Source: Halobacteriales archaeon QS_5_70_15 (GTDB taxonomy: Archaea; Halobacteriota; Halobacteria; Halobacteriales; Haloarculaceae). Taken from it: a DNA stretch of 25,079 bases. Position numbers and translations under genes: made by a program. Shown here in pieces: positions 1-6,730 of this stretch (the stretch's first letter is position 1; each line of letters starts with the position of its first letter). The DNA lies in the NCBI GenBank assembly GCA_003022005.1, contig PXRQ01000089.1, forward strand, positions 1 to 25,079, in the 5' to 3' direction. Below the pieces are notes generated by a model, which had not been told where the DNA came from, ran no database searches, and worked only from the letters and a program-made list of their open reading frames with translations.

Positions 1-510
1 GGCGAGGTCGCCGTCGGCCTCGGTGGGCCCGACCTCGCCGAGCGCGGCGAGGGCGTCCTCGTCGCTCCCGCGCCTGAGCACCACCTCCGGGCCCGTCCGG
101 CCGACGACGACCGACGTCGTCCCCGTCGCGGCCTCGCCGGCGATGGCCTTCGCGCGGGCGAACCGGGTCTCCCCGCCGGCGTCGGCGACCGTCATGCTCG
201 CGCTCGCGTCGAGCACGACGACCGTCTCCTCGACGGTCTCGGTGCCGGTGACGGTCACGTACGGCGAGGCGAGCGCGAGGGCGACGGCGACGATGACCAG
301 CGCCTGGATCAGCAGCAGGAGGTTCCGGCGGAGCCGCTCGAAGGCGGGGTTGTCGGTGCCGGCCTCCTCGCCCGACGCGAGGAACTCGAGCGTCGGGAGC
401 CGCAGCCGCGTCGGCTCCGGGCGCACCAGGTAGAGGAGGACGAGCGGGATCAGGGCGGCGAGGGCCGTCAAGCCAAGCGGGGTGAGGAAGACGTCCGCGA
501 GTCCTGCCAT
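1..510 (-). CDS. BatA/VWA-domain membrane protein, N-terminal part (runs off left edge)
   Basis: The minus strand reads open from an ATG at 510 to the window edge (170 codons, no stop). The start MAGLADVFLTPLGLTALAAL is a membrane segment (about residues 8-29), followed by a basic loop and a second hydrophobic helix (about 64-83). This is the layout of the BatA-type N-terminal domain (PF07584/TIGR02226). A von Willebrand factor A fold follows, opening with VVVLDASASM (residues 97-106), whose DxSxS (101-105) is the MIDAS metal site. Proteins of this type sit in the membrane, often beside MoxR ATPases and DUF58 proteins, and are thought to act in metal-dependent assembly or stress functions; the exact role is unknown. 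The C-terminal part lies outside the window. The gene is divergent from the membrane-protein pair that starts at 588. Confidence 0.85.
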   Translation of the reverse strand, partial: MAGLADVFLTPLGLTALAALIPLVLLYLVRPEPTRLRLPTLEFLASGEEAGTDNPAFERLRRNLLLLIQALVIVAVALALASPYVTVTGTETVEETVVVLDASASMTVADAGGETRFARAKAIAGEAATGTTSVVVGRTGPEVVLRRGSDEDALAALGEVGPTEADGDLA

Positions 511-587
511 CACTCCCGCCGTGCTCACCTGGCGGTAAGGGTCTTTCTACCGTGATCTCCCGCCGTGATCGTGAACTGTCATGACCC

Positions 588-1091
588 GTGCGGGAGGTCC
601 TCGGCGGGACGGTGCTGTGGGGGCTGTTCGGGCTCTGTCTCGTCCTCGTCGTCGCCGCCCCGGCGCTGGTCACGGGCGACCGGCTGGTGATCGTCCCCTG
701 GCCGCTGCCGGCGCTCGCCGCGGCCGCCGGCATCTCCCGGGCGTACGTGATCTTCCCGGAGGTCACGGGATACCTCGCCATCGTGACGCTCGCGCTCGTC
801 GTCACGGTCGAACTCGACGTGTTCACTCCGGTCGACCTGAGTCGCCGGTTCGTCGTCGCCGTCGCCGTTCTGAGCACGCTCGCGCTCCAGGCCCTCTGGA
901 CCGTCGTGCAGTTCTACTCGGACCGGTGGCTGGGGAGCGACCTGCTCCGCTCGCAGGTCGAACTGCAGTGGGACATCGTCGCCGTCACGGTCGTCGCCGC
1001 GGCCGTGGGCACCGCCTTCGTGTGGTACTTCGAGCGGTTCTCGTCCACCGGTACCGAGGAGACACTCACCCCGGAGGAGGAGACGACGTGA
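588..1091 (+). CDS. Small polytopic membrane protein, first gene of a coupled pair
   Basis: This 167-residue protein has about four to five hydrophobic segments (roughly residues 8-28, 33-55, 60-78, 86-106 and 128-147) and an acidic, Thr/Glu-rich C-terminal tail. GTG at 588 is the first possible start, because an in-frame TGA lies at 582-584. The ATG at 581 belongs to another frame. No Shine-Dalgarno sequence is visible, so the transcript may be leaderless. The stop at 1089-1091 overlaps the GTG start of the next gene (GTGA), which implies co-translation. The last helix, with its DIVAV...AVGTAFVW pattern, faintly resembles the final helix of the DUF2238 protein downstream (DIVTDFIYNAVGAVVVA). 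A paralogous or heteromeric pair is therefore possible, but that is inference. I do not recognise a named family. Confidence 0.72.
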   Translation: MREVLGGTVLWGLFGLCLVLVVAAPALVTGDRLVIVPWPLPALAAAAGISRAYVIFPEVTGYLAIVTLALVVTVELDVFTPVDLSRRFVVAVAVLSTLALQALWTVVQFYSDRWLGSDLLRSQVELQWDIVAVTVVAAAVGTAFVWYFERFSSTGTEETLTPEEETT

Positions 1092-1729
1092 GCGACTCGG
1101 AACCCTCGTGGATACCGGCGTCCTGGGAGCGGGTCCTCGTCCGGATACTGCAGACCGGGCTCCTCGGGCTGGCCGTGTACGGACTGGTGACGGTGCACCT
1201 CGGGATGGCGATGAACGGGGCGTTGACGCTCGCCGTGACCCTCCTCCCGGCGGTCGTCCGTCGCGAGTACGGCTACCACATGGACGCCGGGCTCGTGCTC
1301 TGGATAACCCTCGCGGTCGTCCTCCACGTCGTCGGCTCGCTCGGGCTCTACGTCGAGTTCTCCTGGTACGACGAGATCACGCACGCGCTCTCCGCATCGG
1401 TCGTCGCGGGGCTCGGCTACACCGCGTTCCGGTCCTTCGAACTCCACTCCGAGGAGATCGACGTGCCCCCGGCGTTCCGGGGACTGTTCATCGTCGTCTT
1501 CGTCCTCGCCTTCGGGGTCGTCTGGGAGGTGTTCGAGTTCGCTGCCGGGGGCGTCTCGACGCTGCTCGGCGTCGACTCGCCAGTCGCCGTCTACGGCATC
1601 GACGACATCGTCACGGACTTCATCTACAACGCGGTGGGTGCCGTCGTCGTCGCCCTCTGGGGGACGGGCCGCTTCGACGGACTGGTAGGGCTCGTGACGG
1701 GGCGGCTCGGGCGACGCGAGAGCGAGTAG
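1088..1729 (+). CDS. DUF2238/YjdF-like integral membrane protein
   Basis: The protein has 213 residues from a GTG at 1088, which overlaps the upstream stop. It has about six hydrophobic segments (residues 18-35, 40-56, 68-88, 97-112, 131-147 and 176-192). Conserved polar signatures between them fit the DUF2238 (PF09997) membrane family: WYDEITHALSAS at 93-104, VVWEVFEFAAG at 144-154 and DDIVTDFIYNAVGA at 172-185. The buried Asp, Glu and His residues suggest an ion-coupled or metal-related function, but none is established for the family. The same frame is open upstream to 581; I chose 1088 because of the GTGA overlap and because the upstream frame reads as an Arg/Pro-rich shadow of the previous gene. 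About 250 bp without a recognisable gene follow. Confidence 0.82.
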   Translation: MSDSEPSWIPASWERVLVRILQTGLLGLAVYGLVTVHLGMAMNGALTLAVTLLPAVVRREYGYHMDAGLVLWITLAVVLHVVGSLGLYVEFSWYDEITHALSASVVAGLGYTAFRSFELHSEEIDVPPAFRGLFIVVFVLAFGVVWEVFEFAAGGVSTLLGVDSPVAVYGIDDIVTDFIYNAVGAVVVALWGTGRFDGLVGLVTGRLGRRESE

Positions 1730-1945
1730 CCGGGTCCGCGACGCCGTCGTCGGTCGTCGGTCCTCGACCGCCGTCCGGCTCATCGTCGCCCCCGACCTCG
1801 TGGTCTCCAGGCGACTCTCTCGGCGACCACACCCGCCCGGACGGACGAGCCTCCAGGGTCGGGTCTCCCGCTCCGACGTCGTGCCGGGGACGTGACGGTC
1901 TCCGGTGGCCCCCGCTTCCCCCGCTCCCTTGCACACTCCGGCGAA

Positions 1946-1957
1946 CGCTTATTGCCG
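1946..1957 (+). promoter_or_regulatory. TATA-like box of the DUF5789 gene
   Basis: The sequence GCTTATTGCC lies about 22-32 nt before the ATG at 1978, in otherwise GC-rich DNA. This is the usual spacing for an archaeal TATA box that drives a leaderless haloarchaeal mRNA. Confidence 0.5.
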
Positions 1958-1977
1958 CCCTCGCCCGACCGCGACGT

Positions 1978-2346
1978 ATGACCGATGACGAGGAGAGCCG
2001 GACCCTCGGCGTCGAGCTCGGTCCGCTCGCCGACGAACTGGAGGACGCGGAGTACCCGATGGACAAGGACGAGGTGGTGGCGGCGTTCGGGGACCACGAG
2101 ATCGGTCTCGAGGAGGACGATACGACGGTTCGAGAGGCGCTCGAACCCCAGGGGGAAGCGACCTACGAGTCCGCACAGGAGGTCGAACAGAGCATCCTCA
2201 ACATGGTGGGCGAGGACGCGGTCGGGAGGCCGACGAGGAGGACGAGTCCTTCTGACGGTCGACCACCCAGGGTGAGTCCGCGAGCCGGCACGGTCACCGC
2301 GACGAGTCGGTACAGTCACCTGGCCGAAGACCGAACGGCCAGGTGA
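1978..2346 (+). CDS. DUF5789 family protein with a frameshifted C-terminal tail
   Basis: The start MTDDEESRTLGVELGPLADEL and the core up to ILNMVGEDAVG (about residue 83) match the small, acidic haloarchaeal DUF5789 family. These proteins are about 90-100 residues long and of unknown, probably regulatory or nucleic-acid-associated, function. After VG the annotated frame becomes basic (RPTRRTSPSDGRPPR) and runs on to a stop at 2346, giving 122 residues. In the neighbouring frame the same DNA reads EADEEDESF and stops at 2253-2255, which is the acidic ending typical of this family. The sequence therefore appears to lack one base (or one plus a multiple of three) near 2224-2229. The ancestral gene would span 1978-2255. 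The core is intact, so the protein may still work with a changed tail; a sequencing error is also possible. Confidence 0.75.
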   Translation: MTDDEESRTLGVELGPLADELEDAEYPMDKDEVVAAFGDHEIGLEEDDTTVREALEPQGEATYESAQEVEQSILNMVGEDAVGRPTRRTSPSDGRPPRVSPRAGTVTATSRYSHLAEDRTAR

Positions 2347-2625
2347 AGACGTCGGGAGTCGTCCGGCCGCCGGACGGACCAGTCGAACGGGCTCTACGGG
2401 AGCGCCCTCGGCGGATGCCTCCCGTTACGACGCCGCCCTCCGACGATCCGGACACCGGTGGCCCGTCCGGCTCTGCGCGACCGGGTCACACGTCGCCCCC
2501 CTCGGCGACGGTCGCCAGCCGCAGGATGTACGACGTAAAGACGAGGAAAGGGACCAGCGCGATGGCGAACGTCGAGGCGACGAACACCAGCAGCGGCGGC
2601 AGGCCCAACAGCCAGACGCTCTTGT

Positions 2626-3057
2626 GCCGCTCTTATGCAAAGCTACGGAAAGACCGTATCGTTACACTGAGCCGGCGCTAATTTGGCGATATGGCTTCCG
2701 CTCAGCCAGCGTTCGTCGGGATGTTTCGGCAGCTGATCGAGCTGGGCGTCGTTGAGGTCGATACGGAGCCACTCGATGCCCGTATCGAGCGGCGACTCGA
2801 GGAATTCCGGGCGAATACCTCCTGTCCACGGTGCGGCCACCAGAGTATCGTCACTTGGGAAGAAAGCGACCGAATTTGGTGCCGTGACTGCAATTTTAAG
2901 CCGGTTTTCACCTCCGGAACGCCGTTCCACGAGAAGCACCTCACCGCAGGAGAGGTACTTCTCGCGTCTACGCAGACACGTTGCTCAGTTTCAACCGGAT
3001 CGCGCCGTTTCTCGGTCGAGCATACAGAACCGTTCCGCAGTTCTACATAAGAGCGGC
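2626..3057 (+). mobile_element. Internally deleted IS1595/ISH4-type element (MITE-like, 432 bp)
   Basis: The ends form imperfect 27-bp terminal inverted repeats, 2626-2652 and 3031-3057. They match at 22 of 27 positions, with the outer 12 (GCCGCTCTTATG) identical. Between them lies only the N-terminal part of a transposase, cut off where the right repeat begins. The element sits inside a small membrane-protein gene that reads through when it is removed. There is no exact target duplication: the flanks show only a rough CAGCAAG / CACAAG similarity (minus-strand sense), so the insertion is probably old. Without the catalytic domain it could move only if a related intact copy elsewhere supplied transposase. 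Confidence 0.75.
2691..3050 (+). pseudogene. Transposase N-terminal remnant, IS1595 family (ISH4-like)
   Basis: The remnant starts MASAQPAFVGMFRQLIELGV and contains a zinc ribbon, CPRCGHQ (about residues 44-50) and CRDCNF (about 65-70). It then reads FTSGTPFHEKHLTAGEVLLA, typical of the DNA-binding N-terminus of ISH4-type IS1595 transposases. Near 2968 the reading frame breaks. The natural continuation YADTLLSFNRIAPFLGRAYR is found from 2969 in another frame, implying loss of one base. The coding sequence is then cut at about 3031 by the right inverted repeat, so the whole catalytic DDE domain is missing. The annotated in-frame tail up to 3050 is read-through without meaning. Confidence 0.8.
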
Positions 3058-3214
3058 TTGCTGTACCAGGGGAAGAGGATTCCACGATGGACGCGTAGCG
3101 TGACACAGTGACTCCAGACGTAGACCTCGTCCCCGTGCGGCGTACGTCCCCCGTCGCCGTCCACCGTCCCCCAGGTAGTGCCCCGCCCCGCCCCCTGACG
3201 GAGAGCGGAGTGAC

Positions 3215-4405
3215 ATGAACCGACCGGACCGCGACCGCATCGGCTGGTGGCTCTACGTCCTCGTACTCGCCGGTGCGGCGCTGTTCCTGGCGTACTCGTT
3301 CGTCGGTATCCTCGTGCTCGGCCTGTTCGGCTACTACGCGACCCGGCCGATCTGCAACCGAGTGAGTCGGCTCGTCGACTCCGACCGGATCGCCGCCTTG
3401 TTGACCGTCCTGGTCGTCCTGCTCCCGATCCTGTTGGTCGTGCTCTACGCCAGCGCACAGGTCGTCACCTCGATCGATCAGGCGTTCGGCGGGACCGCCC
3501 TCTCGGCGCTGGCCACGCGGGTCGCCGGCCTCGATGCGATCCCGCTCGAACGGCGGGCCCAACTGCTGTCGGTCCTCTCCGACCCCCTCTCGCTCCGTGA
3601 CGCCCTCCAGGGGTCGATCTGGTCGAACGTCGGGACGGGTCTCGAGGTCATCCAGGGGGTCTTCGGGGCGATACTCCTGCTCGGGCTGTCCATCACGCTC
3701 TCGTACGCGCTCCTCGAGCGTGACGACGTGATTTCGGACCGTTTCGTCGCGCTCGCCGGCGGCCGCGACACGACGGCGTACGCGTACGCCCGCGCCATCG
3801 ACGAGGACCTCGAATCGGTGTTCTTCGGCAACCTCCTGTTCGTCATCGTCATGGGTGTCATCGCGACGGCGACGTACGCGGCGACGAACCTCGTCGCCCC
3901 GACGGGACTCCGGGTCCCGATGGTGCTCGTCCTCGGCTTCCTGACGGGGCTCACCAGCATCATCCCCATCGTCGTCGGCAAGGTGGTCTACCTCCCCGTC
4001 GTCGCGCTACTGGCCTTCCAGGCGACGGGGGCGGAGGGGAGCCACCTCCCGTTCGTCGGGGGCGTGCTCCTCGTCTACTTCCTCGTCCTCGACTTCCTCC
4101 CCCAGTCGTTCATCCAGCCGTACATCTCCGGGCAGGAGTTCGACGCGATGGTGCTCGTGTTCGCCTACATCCTCGGCCCGGTGCTGTTCGGCTGGTACGG
4201 CTTCTTTCTCCTCCCCATCGTCGCCGTCCTGATCCTCGAGGCGATACGCATCGTCCTTCCGGAGCTGGTCCGCGGTGACCCGCGGCGTCCCGAACCGACG
4301 CCGGGCGGGGCTACCGAGGGGGACCCCCGGGACCTTCGGGACGACCGCCGAACCACGGAGGAGACGGACTCGGACCCGGACGGGGTCCAGCCCGACGCGG
4401 GCTAG
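3215..4405 (+). CDS. AI-2E family transporter (PF01594 permease)
   Basis: This 396-residue polytopic protein of the AI-2E transporter family (UPF0118) has hydrophobic segments at about residues 12-48, 58-84, 145-166, 203-225, 233-270, 280-296 and 312-350. The loop between the second and third carries the family's long amphipathic region. Signatures include GNLLFVIVMGVIATATYA, LTGLTSIIPIVVGKVVYLP (about 243-261) and FLPQSFIQPYISG (294-306). Family members export small molecules or act as Na+/H+ exchangers, and the substrate here cannot be told. GGAGTGAC just before the ATG could serve as a ribosome binding site. The C-terminus after residue 350 is hydrophilic and acidic. It is divergent from the broken membrane gene at 2486-3164, and the start is well placed before the first helix. 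Confidence 0.9.
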   Translation: MNRPDRDRIGWWLYVLVLAGAALFLAYSFVGILVLGLFGYYATRPICNRVSRLVDSDRIAALLTVLVVLLPILLVVLYASAQVVTSIDQAFGGTALSALATRVAGLDAIPLERRAQLLSVLSDPLSLRDALQGSIWSNVGTGLEVIQGVFGAILLLGLSITLSYALLERDDVISDRFVALAGGRDTTAYAYARAIDEDLESVFFGNLLFVIVMGVIATATYAATNLVAPTGLRVPMVLVLGFLTGLTSIIPIVVGKVVYLPVVALLAFQATGAEGSHLPFVGGVLLVYFLVLDFLPQSFIQPYISGQEFDAMVLVFAYILGPVLFGWYGFFLLPIVAVLILEAIRIVLPELVRGDPRRPEPTPGGATEGDPRDLRDDRRTTEETDSDPDGVQPDAG

Positions 4406-4480
4406 CGGGGCCCGATACCGTACGGGCTGTCGTGACGATCGATGAATCCTCGGCGGAGTCGGCCGGCTTGTTGACATCCT

Positions 4481-4501
4481 CCTCGCCCTGAAGGGACGAG
4501 G
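4481..4501 (-). repeat. Right-end hairpin of the TnpB element
   Basis: Read on the minus strand this is CCTCG-T-CCC, loop TTCA, GGG-CGAGG: an eight-pair stem with one bulged T. It lies 23 nt beyond the tnpB stop. In this family such a palindrome marks the cleaved right end and forms the terminal stem of the guide RNA. It could also help end transcription. Confidence 0.65.
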
Positions 4502-4523
4502 ATTCCCGACCGCGTTTGGGATA

Positions 4524-5802
4524 TTAGGGTTCGCAGTCCGTGACCTGTTCTCGCGGGGCGAACCGGCCCTCGCTACGGTCGAACAGGCGGACTGCCGGCT
4601 GTGCCAACCAGCCGTTATCCCTATCTCCCCCATCACGGGCGAGACTCGGGAGTACCTTTCGTCTGATGTTCTCCGCGCCGTTACAGTCCGCGTTCCCGAC
4701 GAATCCACAGTCACAGACGTACAACCCGCGCTCGACACGCTGGCGGTCGGCCGACCGCCCGCACGCCGAACACGTTTTCGACGTATCGCGTTCGGACACG
4801 CACTCAACATCGATGCCCTCGGCTTCCGCCTTGTATTCGAGCATCTGTGTGAAGCGGTCGAACGCCCACCCGTGGAGGTCGAGATTGCCGTGGTCGCCCC
4901 AGTTGCGGGTGTCTCCGTTCTCGTCCTCACGGATGCCGCCGAGGCCGCCCACGACAATCGTCCCGACGCTCCGCTTGACGCACTCTGCCACGATGTCTTT
5001 CGAGAGCGTGTGCAGGAAGTGCGTCCGGCGGTCGGTTCGCTTGCGGTCGAGACGCTTGGCCTCGGCGGAGGACGAATCGTCGCACTTGGCCCGCTCTTTC
5101 TGAAACCAGTATTCGTCTTCTTTGAGCGCACCGCCGGGGTACAGCACGGCCTCGTCACCGAACGACACGGCGGCGAGATTGCATATCCCGAGGTCGATGC
5201 CCGCCATACCGTCGCCGGGCGCGTCGGGGGGTTTCGACCTCGACGCGACAGACGATGTGCAACCGCCAGACGCCATCTTCGTACACCGCACGGACTTGTT
5301 GAACATTCTCGACGGTTCGACCGACCGGGCCGATAATGTCGTACTTGCAGAGGGTGAAGTCGCTCCACCCGTCTTTGAGATTTTTGCCTTTTGAGAGGCG
5401 AATGCGGTTGTTCTCGGTGTCGTGCTTGAAGCCCGCTTGCTTGAACGTGACCGTCGAGCGCGGGTGGTCGCCGTTGTGTTTGCGGTAGCCGGGCGGATTC
5501 GCGTTCGTGTCCCCGTTTCCACGCTGCTCGTACCAACTCGTAAACGCCTCACCGAGTTCTTGAAGAACTCGCTGACTCGACTGTGAATGTAGGTCGGCGT
5601 AGCGTTCGTGGCTCTTGAGGTACGCCATGAGCGCGTTTGCGCCGGGAATCTGGCCACAAGCGTCCCAGACACGTTGGGCCGTCCATCGGCCACCGTTCCA
5701 GAGCTTGCTGGCGGCGAATCCGAGCGAATCGAGGTCGTCGCGCACCTGCGAGTAGTTGCAGATGCGTGCGCGGTAGGTGCGCGTGACGACCTGTTTCGCC
5801 AT
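4524..5802 (-). pseudogene. tnpB: RNA-guided endonuclease TnpB, frameshifted
   Basis: The N-terminal half (from the ATG at 5802, MAKQVVTRTYRARICNYSQV) and the C-terminal half (from about 5225 to the TAA at 4524) are in different frames. They join at a run of six C on the coding strand (plus-strand G 5226-5231). With five, the protein reads ETPDAPGDGMAGIDLGICN, a normal RuvC-I region. The C-terminal half has RuvC-I (GIDLGIC), the zinc finger CSACG...VCDCG and RuvC-III GNADCNGAENI. The RuvC-II strand reads IVVGGLGGIRED, where canonical TnpB has a catalytic Glu (V-x-E-D-L). The second zinc-finger pair is CxC rather than CxxC. Full length would be about 425 residues, normal for the family. Known function: RNA-guided DNA cleavage that maintains the transposon. 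This copy is probably dead. Confidence 0.85.
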
Positions 5803-5839
5803 ACGTAACCTATGTCACCATACGTACTTAACTCCGACC

Positions 5840-5945
5840 GATGCACAGTGAAAGTGAACGTGGAATATCCGGCCCTGCCATCGTCGGCGCTGGCCGAGAA
5901 CCATGTCGGATTCATCCCCGCCCTGAAGGGCGAGGCTTTCTCCTT
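5840..5945 (-). mobile_element. Solitary IS200/IS605-type right end (PATE-like relic)
   Basis: On the minus strand a second palindrome, CGAGGC-side stem with loop TTCA and GGGCGGGG (plus 5916-5935, core GCCCTGAAGGGC), resembles the hairpin at 4481-4501 and shares the core CCCTGAAGGG. No tnpB lies upstream of it on the minus strand; decayed plus-strand genes occupy that place. This looks like an orphan right end or a palindrome-associated element (PATE), a class of non-autonomous IS200/IS605 derivatives known from haloarchaea. The boundaries are approximate. Confidence 0.5.
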
Positions 5946-5999
5946 GAACTTCCGTAACTCCTGCACCAGAGCTAACGCCGTGACGTCCGGTTTCGGCGC

Positions 6000-6197
6000 A
6001 TGGTCACCGACGCCCCACGAGAGTGGGAGTACGAGACGCTCGAACCGCCGAAGGGGTTGACCGAACGGGAGACCGTCGACCCGAAGCGGGAGCTCAACAG
6101 GCTCGGCGCCGATGAGTGAGAGCTCAGCGACACGATCAGCTACGACGGCGACGGCACGAAACTGCTGGTGTCCAAACCCCCCGTCCGGCATGAGTGA
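6000..6197 (+). pseudogene. DUF4177-family protein gene with an in-frame stop
   Basis: The frame from the ATG at 6000 reads REWEYETLEPPKGLTER, then DPKRELNRLGADE, a TGA, and ELSDTISYDGDGTKLLVSKPP. This is the pattern of small haloarchaeal DUF4177 proteins (about 65-75 residues), in which the interrupted stretch is normally GADGWEL. The TGA sits exactly at the conserved Trp codon, so a TGG-to-TGA change is the simplest explanation, and the preceding Gly has become Glu. The length would be 65 codons. The terminal TGA (6195-6197) overlaps the ATG of the next broken gene (6190), so the two once formed an operon. Function of the family is unknown. Confidence 0.75.
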
Positions 6198-6730
6198 GCC
6201 CTCCGCGAAGGACACTCTGCGCGAGCGGACGGACAGGAACCCGTACTGGTTCCACCTGCTGATCGACGTCAATCGCCGGGCGCTCGCCGGCGGACTCGCC
6301 TTCGGTATCTTCCTGGTGTTCATGCTCTGGGGCCTCCTCGAACCGGTGTCGCTCCGCTCGACGATACAGTCGAGCGACATATGGTCGAGACCGTGTTCGA
6401 GGGGTTCGTCGGGGCGATCATCACCGGTGCGACGCTCGTCGTCTCGATCAACCAGCTCGTCCTCTCCTAGGAGATCGGGTCGCTCGGGACCCTGCGGAGC
6501 CGCATGGACAGCACGATGGACGTCCGACAGAACACGGACGAACTCCTCGGCACGACGACGCCCTCCGATCCCGCCGCGTATCCGGAGCTGCTCATCGAGG
6601 CGAGCGAGCGGCGGGCGGTCGCGCTCCGGGAGACGCTCGCCGGGGGCGAACACGGGGGCTCCGCCAGCAGGTCGACGCCTACGTCAAAGACTACGCACGA
6701 CCGTATCAGTCGTCGGTCGAGACGACGCCC
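6190..6730 (+). pseudogene. Decayed haloarchaeal membrane-protein gene, 3' end lost
   Basis: It starts MSEPSAKDTLRERTDRNPYW and continues FHLLIDVNRRALAGGL plus a first membrane helix ending near LLEPVSLRSTIQSSD. At about 6380-6384 the frame shifts and the protein resumes as VETVFEGFVGAIITGATLVV (second helix) and SINQLVLS. A TAG (6468-6470) then falls where relatives have Gln (LSQE), so CAG-to-TAG is likely. The frame continues EIGSLGTLRSRMDSTMDVRQ through LLIEASERRAVALRETLAGG, shifts again near 6650 (LRQQVDAYVKDYARPYQSS), and is cut at the 3' end of gltB. Relatives, as I recall them, are about 300 residues. At least four lesions mark a clear, old pseudogene. Confidence 0.75.

Larger units (their letters stand above)
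2486..3164 (-). pseudogene. Small membrane-protein gene interrupted by an IS remnant
   Basis: Two minus-strand fragments flank the IS remnant. The upstream part (3164-3058, from a possible GTG) reads DGDGGRTPHGDEVYVWSHC and onward to LRVHRGILFPWYSK. The downstream part (2624-2486) reads SVWLLGLPPLLVFVASTF and a second hydrophobic stretch, ending LATVAEGGDV and TGA. Joining them across the insertion restores one continuous frame (WYSK then SVWLL) and gives a protein of about 85 residues with two membrane segments after a soluble start. I do not recognise the family. The N-terminal boundary is uncertain, because the upstream frame stays open and the divergent permease gene begins at 3215. The gene is almost certainly inactive. 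Confidence 0.6.
4472..5830 (-). mobile_element. IS200/IS605-family element carrying only tnpB (IS1341 type)
   Basis: The element consists of a tnpB relative (5802-4524) followed on the minus strand by an imperfect palindrome at 4501-4481 (CCTCGTCCC, loop TTCA, GGGCGAGG) and the ending GGATGTCAA near 4472. This is the usual right-end architecture of haloarchaeal TnpB elements, where the hairpin is the single-strand recognition structure and part of the guide (omega/re) RNA. No TnpA (Y1 transposase) is present, so movement would need a helper. The left boundary is not clear; I placed it near 5830 beyond a CATACGTA repeat at 5800-5826. Confidence 0.65.

Noticed and set aside
1730..1977. A gene between the DUF2238 and DUF5789 genes
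   Set aside because: Open frames here are low-complexity Arg/Pro/Ser translations with no motif, and only the DUF5789 promoter near 1950 is supported.
4473..5945. A CRISPR-like array formed by the two similar hairpins
   Set aside because: Only two copies 1.4 kb apart share a short palindromic core, and both fit IS200/IS605 right ends. There are no regular spacers and no cas genes.
6114..6119. TGA within the DUF4177 gene as possible selenocysteine or recoding
   Set aside because: Relatives have Trp at this place, haloarchaea are not known to use selenocysteine here, no hairpin element follows, and the downstream operon partner is also full of lesions. A nonsense mutation explains it.
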